Source: UBA8904 sp035448625
GTDB lineage: Bacteria > Desulfobacterota > Syntrophia > Syntrophales > Smithellaceae
Reading direction: 5' to 3'
Length of the DNA: 64,000 nucleotides
NCBI GenBank assembly: GCA_035448625.1
Contig: DAOTJI010000003.1
Coordinates: forward strand, 1-64,000
Positions 25,239 through 32,915 of the stretch are shown in pieces; the first letter of the stretch is position 1; every line of letters begins with the position of its first letter. The translations under genes and the position numbers were made by a program. The notes under the pieces were generated by a model, which saw nothing but the letters and a program-made list of their open reading frames with translations, made no database searches and was not told the origin of the DNA.

Positions 25239-26978
25239 TCAGGCAACGATGGCCGCGTCCCTGATTTTAAGCTGAACGTCGGATGAACCGTTCCAGTAGT
25301 TGATCTGCGGCGAGAAAACCACGTCGAAGCTGGCCTGGTTGATCGCGCCCAGATATTTGCCCATGCCGAACCAAATAGCCTGGTGGGACGCGCTGTCGTC
25401 CACCACGCGCATTTTGAGGTGATTGTTGCCGACAATGACGGGGGAAGACGCCCTGATATTCCTGGTGCACAGCACCGGTTCGGGATTTTCACTGCCGAAG
25501 GGCGCGAGCATGGACATCTGCCGGATCAGGTCGAGGCTGATGTCCTGCAGGCGGCATTCCGCGTCGATCAGGGTCTGGGAAACCATTTCCGAGGATTGCA
25601 CCGAATTGCGGATAATTTCGTCCAGCATGCAGGCGAATTCATCGATGTCGTCTTCCTTGATGGAAATGCCCGCCGCCCGGTAGTGGCCGCCGTAGGACAA
25701 GAGCAGCGGCGCGCACTGCTGCAGGCCTTTGTGGATGTTGAAATCGGAGACGCTGCGGCCGGAACCTTTGCCCACGCCGTCCTTGAGGCTGATGACGAAG
25801 GTCGGACGGCTGAAGAGATCCACCAGGCGCGAGGCCACGATGCCCACAACCCCGGGGTGCCATCTTTCGGAGGAAAAGACCAGCGCGTTGATGTTTTCCA
25901 GGTCGGGCTTGGCGCCGAGCTTTTCCAGGATTTCGTTCAGAATGTCTTTTTCCATGGCCTGCCGTCTGCGGTTGTGCAAATCCAGCTTCTCCGCGAGCGG
26001 CCGGGCTTCTTCCATCGTTTCCGCCAGCAGAAGCTCGACGGCATCTAGCGGCGAAGCGATTCTTCCCGCCGCGTTGATGCGGGGGATCAGGCAGAAGGAC
26101 GCTTTGAAGGAGTCGATGAGCTGTCCGTCAATGCCGCTGACTTCCTTGAGCGCTTTGATTCCGGGGCGTCTGCCTTCCGTGATCAGATCCAGGCCGATTC
26201 TGGCAAAGATGCGGTTTTCATTCAGAAGCGGTGCGATGTCTCCAATGGTTCCCAGGGCAACGACATCCAGAAATTCTTTCAGGTTCGGATATTCGGCGTT
26301 TTTCCAGAAGCCTTCCTTGCGCAACGTTCCGCGAAGCGCGATCAGAAAATTGAAGGCGATGCCCACACCGGCCAGATGTTTGAAGGGAAAAGAACAGTCG
26401 GCGCGGTTGGGATTGATGCAGGCGGCGGCGGGGGGGAGCTGATCACCGATTTCATGATGGTCCAGCACGATCGTATCGATACCCACGGATTGGGCGTAGG
26501 CGATGGGTTCGATGTCGGAGATTCCGCAATCCACGGTGACGATCAGTTTTACATTCTTTTGTCTGAACCGGTCGATGACCGGAATCTTCAGTCCGTAGCC
26601 TTCCTGAACCCGGTCGGGAATGTAATAGGAGACGCGACCGGTCAACTGTTTGATGAATTTGTACAGGATAACAACGGAAGTAATTCCGTCCGCGTCGTAG
26701 TCGCCGTAAATGACGATATCTTCGCCGTCGTAAATCGCCTTCAGCAACCGGCTGACCCCTTTTTTCATGTCCTGCATCAGAAAAGGGCTGTGCAGGTCGT
26801 TGAGGGAAGGGTGCAGATAGCGGTGTGCGTCTTCCACGCTTCCGACGCGCCGGTTCAGGATCAACTGGGAAATAATCGGGTGGATGCCGAATTCCCTGAC
26901 CAGTGATTCTTCTATGATTTTAGGGCCGGAACCTTTGATTTTCCATTGTGTTACCGGCAGCTGTCCGTGTTCATTCAT
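25239..26978 (-). CDS. recJ: Single-stranded-DNA-specific exonuclease RecJ
   Basis: 579-residue 5'-3' exonuclease acting in recombination and repair. The DHH-family motifs are IYGDYDADGITS near residue 90, VTVDCGISD near 150 and LDHHEIG near 172, followed by the NPNR and AGVGIAFNF segments. The DHHA1 domain contains GHYRAAGIS near residue 440, and a C-terminal OB-like part follows. Length and order match RecJ. Its promoter (27010-27037) is close to consensus. A small membrane-protein gene follows after 9 bp. Confidence 0.95.
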   Translation of the reverse strand: MNEHGQLPVTQWKIKGSGPKIIEESLVREFGIHPIISQLILNRRVGSVEDAHRYLHPSLNDLHSPFLMQDMKKGVSRLLKAIYDGEDIVIYGDYDADGITSVVILYKFIKQLTGRVSYYIPDRVQEGYGLKIPVIDRFRQKNVKLIVTVDCGISDIEPIAYAQSVGIDTIVLDHHEIGDQLPPAAACINPNRADCSFPFKHLAGVGIAFNFLIALRGTLRKEGFWKNAEYPNLKEFLDVVALGTIGDIAPLLNENRIFARIGLDLITEGRRPGIKALKEVSGIDGQLIDSFKASFCLIPRINAAGRIASPLDAVELLLAETMEEARPLAEKLDLHNRRRQAMEKDILNEILEKLGAKPDLENINALVFSSERWHPGVVGIVASRLVDLFSRPTFVISLKDGVGKGSGRSVSDFNIHKGLQQCAPLLLSYGGHYRAAGISIKEDDIDEFACMLDEIIRNSVQSSEMVSQTLIDAECRLQDISLDLIRQMSMLAPFGSENPEPVLCTRNIRASSPVIVGNNHLKMRVVDDSASHQAIWFGMGKYLGAINQASFDVVFSPQINYWNGSSDVQLKIRDAAIVA

Positions 26979-27009
26979 GCTCTCTTCTTTGATATTTCAT
27001 TTCATTGCA

Positions 27010-27037
27010 ATCATATCAGCGGGAATGGATATGTCAA
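27010..27037 (-). promoter_or_regulatory. Promoter of recJ
   Basis: On the minus strand, a perfect -35 TTGACA (27032-27037) and a near-consensus -10 TATGAT (27010-27015) are separated by 16 bases. The -10 ends 31 bases before the recJ ATG at 26978. Confidence 0.8.
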
Positions 27038-27131
27038 GCGTCTTCATTCATATTCCGCGGCGTTCTTGATCTTTAAAAGGATAAGTGTTAATCGTTTCGG
27101 AAAATAAGCAACGAGTCGATAAGGCTTTCCC

Positions 27132-27920
27132 ATGCTGATGCTAACCCATACCTGCCTGCTGCAGCAGATGATGAGCGCCTCCGGCATTCCAGATACGGAT
27201 CCGGATATCTACATTTACAATATCGCTCCGGATTTACTGACGATTCATCCTGATATCGACCCCAGGCAGACCCATTCCATTCCCCGATTCATCGAGGCGC
27301 CGCCCGATCACCGGCGCACCGCCTACATCATGTTTCATCTGCTGGTGGACGATCTGGCCCACTACGGCAGCATCTCGATGATCTGTCAGGAAGGTTTCGA
27401 TCCGGATTCCTCCGGCTACACCTATCTGAAAGGGCGCAATTTTGTCCGCTCCATCATGGATCTGCACACCATCATCGGCAAGGACATCTCCTACAACGAG
27501 GCGGCGTATCGTTCTCATTTAATTATTGAAATGATCTATGATCTGATCATTTTGCCGCAAATCGACCGGAGCGGGTCCATCGATCTTCTGGAAGACGCCA
27601 TTCATTTTACATTTGAGCGGCGGGAAAAAGAATTTTGCTCCGATATTTCCTGGCTTTACGGAATCGATCCCGAACAAAGCCGGGAGGTGCTGAAAATTGC
27701 CGTGTCTTACATTACCGGGGAAAGGCTGAGAAGGATCATGAATATCGAAGGCCGGATTCGCCTTTTTACGGACAAATTCGGCCTTCGGAACAACAATGAG
27801 AGGTTTGCCGAAGCCATCGCAACTTTGTTTCAGAATGCCCTGGATTCCATTGAAAATGATGATTTTCTTCAGGAAACCGCCATGGCCATTCGGAACTGCG
27901 GCTGGCTTCCGACGCGTTAA
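27132..27920 (+). CDS. Conserved hypothetical protein, possible metal-dependent hydrolase
   Basis: 262-residue soluble protein not assigned to a family with confidence. It has many His/Asp/Glu residues in blocks that could form a metal site: H6, APD with D34, H39, H48, FHLLVDDLAHYG with H69, D73, D74 and H77, and SHLIIEMIYDL with H129 and E133. This distantly resembles zinc-dependent phospholipase C-like or ACP phosphodiesterase-like helical hydrolases. No signal peptide or membrane span. AAGG lies seven bases before the ATG. It is divergent from recJ and convergent with rpmB, overlapping it by 4 bp. Confidence 0.65.
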   Translation: MLMLTHTCLLQQMMSASGIPDTDPDIYIYNIAPDLLTIHPDIDPRQTHSIPRFIEAPPDHRRTAYIMFHLLVDDLAHYGSISMICQEGFDPDSSGYTYLKGRNFVRSIMDLHTIIGKDISYNEAAYRSHLIIEMIYDLIILPQIDRSGSIDLLEDAIHFTFERREKEFCSDISWLYGIDPEQSREVLKIAVSYITGERLRRIMNIEGRIRLFTDKFGLRNNNERFAEAIATLFQNALDSIENDDFLQETAMAIRNCGWLPTR

Positions 27921-28114
27921 CTTGCCTTTTTCACAAATCCGGAGTGGATGCAGCGCGTGCAAACTTTTACCCGCTTCACGGATCCCGTTTTTTCATCCAC
28001 ACAGCGTAATTTCTGCAGGTTCGGCCGCCAGATCACGCGGGTCTTGTTGTTGGCGTGGCTGACGTTGTTGCCGATGGCCGGTTTCTTTCCGCATACTTCA
28101 CAAATCCGAGACAT
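27917..28114 (-). CDS. rpmB: 50S ribosomal protein L28
   Basis: 65-residue large-subunit ribosomal protein. The N-terminus SRICEVCGKKPAIGNNVSHANNKTRR-type sequence and the RWxPNLQ block are diagnostic. It keeps both Cys pairs (CEVCG near the N-terminus and CTRCI near residue 57), so it is the zinc-binding C+ form. AAGGAG precedes the ATG. It stands apart from rpmG and other ribosomal genes, and its stop codon overlaps the end of the convergent hypothetical gene by 4 bp. Confidence 0.95.
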   Translation of the reverse strand: MSRICEVCGKKPAIGNNVSHANNKTRVIWRPNLQKLRCVDEKTGSVKRVKVCTRCIHSGFVKKAS

Positions 28115-28135
28115 GACGAGACTCCTTTTAAAAAA

Positions 28136-28182
28136 GTGCGTCGTTACTAAGCCAGAATGCTTTATTTTGCAAGCATTTTTTT
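28136..28182. promoter_or_regulatory. Possible rpmB promoter and hairpin
   Basis: On the minus strand, TTGCAA is followed 17 bases later by TAGTAA, a modest sigma-70 match upstream of rpmB. The same place holds an inverted repeat AATGCTT (28156-28162) / AAGCATT (28171-28177), followed on the + strand by seven T residues. Read on the + strand, this looks like a terminator that would stop antisense transcripts from the unknown gene at 27132. Confidence 0.4.
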
Positions 28183-28223
28183 ATTTCTCGCCGCCTTCAG
28201 CCTTCGGCCTTCAGTCGATTCAC

Positions 28224-29522
28224 CTAATTTTTCATCTCCGCCGGCTGACCGGTCGACTCCAGAACCCGAAACCAGAGGTTGCCGTCCGGATCGATCTGCC
28301 TTCCGGAGATCGCGGCCCAAAGCGGCAGATGAACATATTCATCCCCGCGCAGCGCCACCAGAAGGCCCGTTTTGCCCGCCATGGCGGCATGCACGGAATA
28401 TTGCCCCAGGGAACTGCAGTAGAGGCTGTCCGAAGCATTGGCCGGAACGGAGCGGATCATGTAGCTGGGTTCGATGTATTTCAAATTGATTTCCATGTTG
28501 ATGCGGTGGAAATAGTGATCGATGGCATTCTTCAGAAACATTCCGATATCGTGGAGCCGGACATTTCCGGAGGGATCCGTTTTCTTCTCCGGCTCGGTCT
28601 CCTCCATCAATTCCTGCCCCGCGCCTTCCGCCACCAGAATCACGGCGTGTCCGCTGGCTTTGAGTCTGTTTTCCAGGGCTTTCAGAAAACCCTTTTCGCC
28701 TTCCAGATCAAACGGAACTTCGGGAATCAGGACAAAGTTGGCGTCTCCCTGGGCAAGGGCCGCTGTGGCGGTGATATAGCCGGACAGGCGTCCCATGATT
28801 TTCACCAAACCGATTCCGTTGTAAGCGCCCTTGGCCTCGACATGCGCGCTGCCGACCGCTTCCACGGTTTTGGCGATGGCGGTATCGAAGCCGAAGGATT
28901 TCTCAATCAGGTTTAGATCGTTATCGATGGTTTTGGGGATTCCGATGACGGCGATCAGGGCCTTCCGGGCCTGAATCTCCTCCGTGATTTTTTCTGCGGC
29001 GCGCATGGTTCCGTCGCCGCCCACGCAAAAAAGAATGTCGATTTTCAAAAGCTCCAGGTAGTCCACCATCACCTTCACGTCCTGCGGGCCACGGGACGAG
29101 GAAAGGATGCTGCCGCCGATATGCGTGATGTCCTTGACGTAGTCGGGTGTGAGCCGGATTGGTATCTTGCCGTATTCCGGGTTCAATCCGCGCAGCCCGT
29201 ATTTGATTCCCAAAACGTTTTTCACACCGTAGCGGTAAAACAGCGTCATGGTCACCGAGCGGATCACGTCGTTGATGCCCGGGCAGAGACCCCCGCACGT
29301 GACGATGGCAGCTTTCGTCCGGGCCGGATCAAAAAATATTTTTTTTCGCGGACCCGCCGGCTCCAGGGAAAGGGGCCTTCCGGCGGAATCTTTCAGGGCG
29401 TCGTAATTCTTCAGGCGGGTGTTGAACAGAATCCGGTCCTCATCCGAAACAAACCCGTTGATATTGAGCGGCGAATCGATGGTGCAGACGCCGAGGCCGG
29501 CAATGGTGAAATCATGTTTCAT
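28224..29522 (-). CDS. 6-phosphofructokinase, ATP-type
   Basis: 432-residue phosphofructokinase of the longer clade related to plant-type and TP0108-like enzymes; it phosphorylates fructose 6-phosphate in glycolysis. Seen in the sequence: the GGLCPGIND loop, GGSILSSSRGP, the phosphoryl-donor loop VGGDGTMRAA, the catalytic PKTIDND, and MGRLSGYI. The donor loop has GGDGT (Gly) where PPi-dependent enzymes have GGDDS, pointing to ATP. PKTIDND carries Lys where classical E. coli-type ATP enzymes have Gly. Donor assignment is therefore an inference. It lies 4 bp after the FAD protein gene. Confidence 0.85.
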   Translation of the reverse strand: MKHDFTIAGLGVCTIDSPLNINGFVSDEDRILFNTRLKNYDALKDSAGRPLSLEPAGPRKKIFFDPARTKAAIVTCGGLCPGINDVIRSVTMTLFYRYGVKNVLGIKYGLRGLNPEYGKIPIRLTPDYVKDITHIGGSILSSSRGPQDVKVMVDYLELLKIDILFCVGGDGTMRAAEKITEEIQARKALIAVIGIPKTIDNDLNLIEKSFGFDTAIAKTVEAVGSAHVEAKGAYNGIGLVKIMGRLSGYITATAALAQGDANFVLIPEVPFDLEGEKGFLKALENRLKASGHAVILVAEGAGQELMEETEPEKKTDPSGNVRLHDIGMFLKNAIDHYFHRINMEINLKYIEPSYMIRSVPANASDSLYCSSLGQYSVHAAMAGKTGLLVALRGDEYVHLPLWAAISGRQIDPDGNLWFRVLESTGQPAEMKN

Positions 29523-29526
29523 CAGA

Positions 29527-30969
29527 TCATTTCCCTTTCTGCAAGATCCTCAGCGCGGCATTTTTGCCGGAAAGGATCTCCGCTTCAAAACCGAAGTCCG
29601 CAAGCAGCGAAGCCCCGGTCAGAAAGATATTATTCCATTTGGTCCGGTCGCTCGCGGCTGAAAAAGAAGTGAAAAGAGCGTTGCGCACCTTGTATTTCGG
29701 GGACAGAACTTTGCGGCCGCTCAACGAAAGTTCGATGGATTTGTCCAGATCGTACAGTTCGATGCCTTCTTTCAAAAACGGGAAGAACTCCTCGAGGCGG
29801 ACCAGGATGGATTCGGCATCCTCACTGAGCGCCCCCGGAGTCCAGACGGAATCCTCGGCCGGCAGGTAAACCGTGGCGGTTATGCAATTCTTTGCCTGCG
29901 ACAGGGGCTTGTCTTTTTCAGGCATGCCGGTTTCCAGAAGGATCAGGTTGCGGTCGTAGAGGTCTTTTTGGACATCCGCTACGACAGCGATATGCCGGGC
30001 CATCGGTTCGGGCAGGAACTTTTCGCGAACGCCCAAAAAAAGCGTGAAGGGATAGCCGGCAATGGCCGCGGGACGGAACCTTTGCCAAAACGGGGAATGT
30101 CCGCGCTTGGCGTTGAGCAGGGGCAGCGCATCCGATTTTGTGCTCAGAATCAGGTAACGGCCGGTGGCCTGGGATGCCAAACCGTCCGGAGTTTTCATTT
30201 CCAGGGTGATCGTTTTCCCCCGGGCGATGGAAGTGACGGTATGCCGGCTCAGATACAGACCGCCGCAGGACTCCAGCAATCGGATCATCTCATTGAACAA
30301 AAACTGCTTCCCCTGCGGAAAACCGGCGATGCCGCGCAGCGGAGCGCTGTATTGAAAAGCGGAGGGGAAGGAAAACAAATCGTCCGTGTTGAGCGAGAGC
30401 AAAGCCTGCTGAGCCTCCCATACTTTTTCCAGCGCCGCGTCTTGCGACAGCAGCCGGTCAAAACGGGCTGCGGCAAATTTATACTGAAGCACAAAGGGAA
30501 ATATTTTGAGGTAGGAAAAGTATTCTTTCAGGGTCTGGGGCTGAATCCGGGGATGTTCGGCAATCCAATCCTGAAAGACCAAGGAGGCTTCCCGCGCCGT
30601 GCCGTAAAAATCGCGGATGTCCGCCTCCCGTTCCGGAAATTCCCGGGCCAGTTCCGCAAAGAGCGAGTCGGGATCGTTGAAGAAATCGATTCGGTGGCAG
30701 GGGAGAAGCACCTGATACGCCGGGTTCATGGAGGTCGGATGACTTTCGGGAATTTCAACGCCCAGCTCGGCCAGAACGGAAAAGCCGGGCTGACCCGGAC
30801 CGAGACCGGTCATCGGAGCAGGATCAAGATGAAAAACAAAGTCCCCGATGAGCTGCACCCCGCCCAGACCGTCGGGGGCAACCAAAAGCGTCTTGAGGCC
30901 GTTTCGGCTCGCATAGGCGGCAGCGACGTGGGAAGCGAGATCATCGCCCAGCACCAGCAAATCGTACAC
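29527..30969 (-). CDS. FAD/NAD(P)-binding oxidoreductase-like protein
   Basis: 480-residue protein with the architecture of phytoene desaturase/amine oxidase-type flavoproteins: an N-terminal Rossmann strand (YDLLVLGDDLASHVAAAYASRNGLKTLLV), a middle LLESCGGLYLSRHTVTSIARG block, and a C-terminal FLTGASLLADFGFEAEILSG FAD-ribityl segment. The N-terminal dinucleotide loop is LGDDLAS, not GxGxxG, so FAD binding may be altered. The start is GTG at 30969 with GGAGGA six bases upstream; the longer in-frame start at 31056 has no support. It lies between purN and pfk on the same strand. Substrate unknown. Confidence 0.7.
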   Translation of the reverse strand: MYDLLVLGDDLASHVAAAYASRNGLKTLLVAPDGLGGVQLIGDFVFHLDPAPMTGLGPGQPGFSVLAELGVEIPESHPTSMNPAYQVLLPCHRIDFFNDPDSLFAELAREFPEREADIRDFYGTAREASLVFQDWIAEHPRIQPQTLKEYFSYLKIFPFVLQYKFAAARFDRLLSQDAALEKVWEAQQALLSLNTDDLFSFPSAFQYSAPLRGIAGFPQGKQFLFNEMIRLLESCGGLYLSRHTVTSIARGKTITLEMKTPDGLASQATGRYLILSTKSDALPLLNAKRGHSPFWQRFRPAAIAGYPFTLFLGVREKFLPEPMARHIAVVADVQKDLYDRNLILLETGMPEKDKPLSQAKNCITATVYLPAEDSVWTPGALSEDAESILVRLEEFFPFLKEGIELYDLDKSIELSLSGRKVLSPKYKVRNALFTSFSAASDRTKWNNIFLTGASLLADFGFEAEILSGKNAALRILQKGK

Positions 30970-31006
30970 GAATGATCCTCCAAAATCCGACGGCGAAAAG
31001 CGGCTC

Positions 31007-31666
31007 TCAGACGTCCAGGGGCGGATTGAAGAGCGCGGCTTCACGGTTTTCCGCATCCTTGATCTCTACCCGGCGGCCGTTTCTGACGATGCGGCCTTGG
31101 GCGAAATAACGGATGGCCTGCGGATAAATTCTGTGCTCTTCCTTTAATATCCGGGCCGCCAGCGCCTCCGCCGTATCGTCCGCGAAAACGGGGACCGCCG
31201 CCTGAATGATGATCGGCCCCGTGTCCACGCCTTCATCGACAAAATGAACCGTGCATCCGGAAAACCGAACGCCGTAATCCAGCGCCTTCTGCTGAACGTG
31301 CGTTCCCGGGAAAGAAGGGAGCAGGGCGGGATGAATATTGATGATCCGATCCGGAAAAGCGCGCAGAAAAAGCGGCGTGAGGATGCGCATGAATCCGGCG
31401 AGCACCACCAGTTCGACGCCGGCACCCTGCAGAATGCGAAGCAGTTCGCGGTCAAACGCTTCCCGGCTTTCAAAATCCCGGTGGCTTACCACCGCGGTGG
31501 GAATCCGGTGTCTTTGCGCACGGGTCAGGCCGTAGGCATCGGAGCGGTTGCTGACCACCATGGTGATCCGGGCGTCCAGCGCCCCTTTTTCAATTTGATC
31601 GATGATGGACTGGAGGTTGGAGCCGCTGCCGGAAATCAGGACACCCAGCTTTAGAAGGTCTGCCAT
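31007..31666 (-). CDS. purN: Phosphoribosylglycinamide formyltransferase PurN
   Basis: 219-residue enzyme that formylates GAR using 10-formyl-tetrahydrofolate in purine synthesis. The phosphate loop is ISGSGSNLQ near residue 12. Catalytic residues lie in LAGFMRIL and NIHPALLPSFPGTH (Asn and His), with Asp in DEGVDTGPII. Length is normal for PurN. Its ribosome-binding site overlaps the purM stop codon (10-bp spacing), and the FAD protein gene follows after 37 bp. Confidence 0.95.
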   Translation of the reverse strand: MADLLKLGVLISGSGSNLQSIIDQIEKGALDARITMVVSNRSDAYGLTRAQRHRIPTAVVSHRDFESREAFDRELLRILQGAGVELVVLAGFMRILTPLFLRAFPDRIINIHPALLPSFPGTHVQQKALDYGVRFSGCTVHFVDEGVDTGPIIIQAAVPVFADDTAEALAARILKEEHRIYPQAIRYFAQGRIVRNGRRVEIKDAENREAALFNPPLDV

Positions 31667-31675
31667 AGAAGAACC

Positions 31676-32743
31676 TTACAGATTCGTGAAACAGACCGGG
31701 GGCCCGTTTTCATCGCGCTTCTCGATCGTTCCCATCAAAAAGGCGTTTTCCCCCAGTCCCTTGAGGCGGTCGAGAATTTCCTGCACTTCCTTTTCCGGAA
31801 CGATCAGCATCATGCCGATTCCCATGTTGAAGACGCGGAACATTTCCTGCTCCTCGACCTGGCCGATTTCCTGAATGACCGAAAAGACCGGCGGAACCGG
31901 CCAGCTTTCCTTCCGGATCACGCAGCGGCAGACTTCGGGAATCACGCGCGGAATGTTGTCGTAAAATCCGCCGCCTGTAATGTGAACGAGGCCTTTGATC
32001 TGAAAACTCTTGAATATATTCAGGAGCGGCCGGACGTATATCCGGGTCGGCTCGAGCAACTCCTCACCGACGCTTCGCCCGAGTTCCGGAACACGGTCCT
32101 TCACGGAAAGTTTGCCTTTTTCCAGAAGCACACGGCGGGCCAGTGAGTAGCCGTTGCTGTGCAGGCCGCTGGAAGCCAGTCCGATCAAGCGGTCATTGAT
32201 GCTGATGGTGGAGCCGTCGATGAGCTTCTCCGATTCCACCACCCCCACGCAGAACCCGGCCAGGTCGTATTCGCCGGGCGGATAGAATCCCGGCATTTCG
32301 GCCGTTTCCCCGCCCAGCAGCGCGCAACCGGCCTGTTTGCAGCCCTGAACGATGCCTTCCACGATCTGAACGCTTTTTTCCGTCTCGATTTTGCCGGTGG
32401 CCAGGTAATCCAGAAAGAACAAGGGCTCCGCTCCCTGAACGACCACGTCATTGACCGACATGGCCACCAGGTCGATGCCGATGGTATTGTGCCGGTCCAT
32501 CAACTGCGCAATTTTCAGCTTGGTTCCGACGCCGTCGGTGGAGGAAACCAAAATGGGGTTTTTGGCCTTGGCGGTGTCAAAACGATACAAACCGCCGAAG
32601 CCGCCGATGCCGGAAAGAACTTCCTTGCGGGCCGTCGTTTTGATCAGGGGTTTGATGCGTTCGACAAAAGCATTGGCCGTTTCGATATCGACGCCGGATT
32701 CTTTATACGTAGAAACGTTTGATTTTACGGATTTTGTCGGCAT
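31676..32743 (-). CDS. purM: Phosphoribosylformylglycinamidine cyclo-ligase PurM
   Basis: 355-residue AIR synthase, acting one step after FGAM synthetase in purine synthesis with ATP. Motifs visible: TYKESGVDIETAN at the N-terminus, the VSSTDGVGTKLKIA nucleotide loop, AMSVNDVVVQGAEPLFFLDYLATG, GGETAEMPGFY and HITGGGFYDNIPRV. It is the first gene of the run purM-purN-FAD protein-pfk. Its promoter carries an 18-bp near-perfect palindrome (32800-32817), a candidate repressor site. Confidence 0.95.
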   Translation of the reverse strand: MPTKSVKSNVSTYKESGVDIETANAFVERIKPLIKTTARKEVLSGIGGFGGLYRFDTAKAKNPILVSSTDGVGTKLKIAQLMDRHNTIGIDLVAMSVNDVVVQGAEPLFFLDYLATGKIETEKSVQIVEGIVQGCKQAGCALLGGETAEMPGFYPPGEYDLAGFCVGVVESEKLIDGSTISINDRLIGLASSGLHSNGYSLARRVLLEKGKLSVKDRVPELGRSVGEELLEPTRIYVRPLLNIFKSFQIKGLVHITGGGFYDNIPRVIPEVCRCVIRKESWPVPPVFSVIQEIGQVEEQEMFRVFNMGIGMMLIVPEKEVQEILDRLKGLGENAFLMGTIEKRDENGPPVCFTNL

Positions 32744-32793
32744 AGGTCTCCATGAAAACAGGTTGTATAATATTTTCGGTTCAGGACGAGAAC

Positions 32794-32822
32794 GATTTAA
32801 CGTAAAACGTTTTGCGTGTCAA
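32794..32822 (-). promoter_or_regulatory. purM promoter with embedded PurR-like palindrome
   Basis: On the minus strand, TTGACA (32817-32822) and TAAATC (32794-32799) are 17 bases apart. The spacer is almost wholly an inverted repeat: ACGCAAAAC and GTTTTACGT (32800-32817), matching at eight of nine positions and centred on CG. This resembles LacI-family operators such as the E. coli PurR box (ACGCAAACGTTTTCGT) with one extra base per half. A repressor bound here would block RNA polymerase. Confidence 0.6.
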
Positions 32823-32830
32823 TCCTCGAC

Positions 32831-32865
32831 TTGCACAAACAGCATTTATTTGTTAAAAAACAAAT
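32831..32865 (+). promoter_or_regulatory. Possible recG promoter and AT-rich hairpin
   Basis: TTGCAC (32831-32836) and TAAAAA (32854-32859) are 17 bases apart, a modest promoter match on the + strand. It overlaps an inverted repeat ATTTGTT (32848-32854) / AACAAAT (32859-32865). It lies about 55 bases before the recG ATG. Confidence 0.35.
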
Positions 32866-32915
32866 CATTTCCAGGGATTTTTTTCCTGCGTCTTCCGTGT
32901 CCGGAGCATGATGAA

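Noticed and set aside
28192..28212. Three CCTTCAG/CCTTCGG-like units in tandem
   Set aside because: Only three short imperfect copies with no spacers; too small for a CRISPR or meaningful repeat array.
32451..32915. In-frame extension of recG upstream across purM
   Set aside because: It is antisense to purM; a good ribosome-binding site and start exist at 32916.
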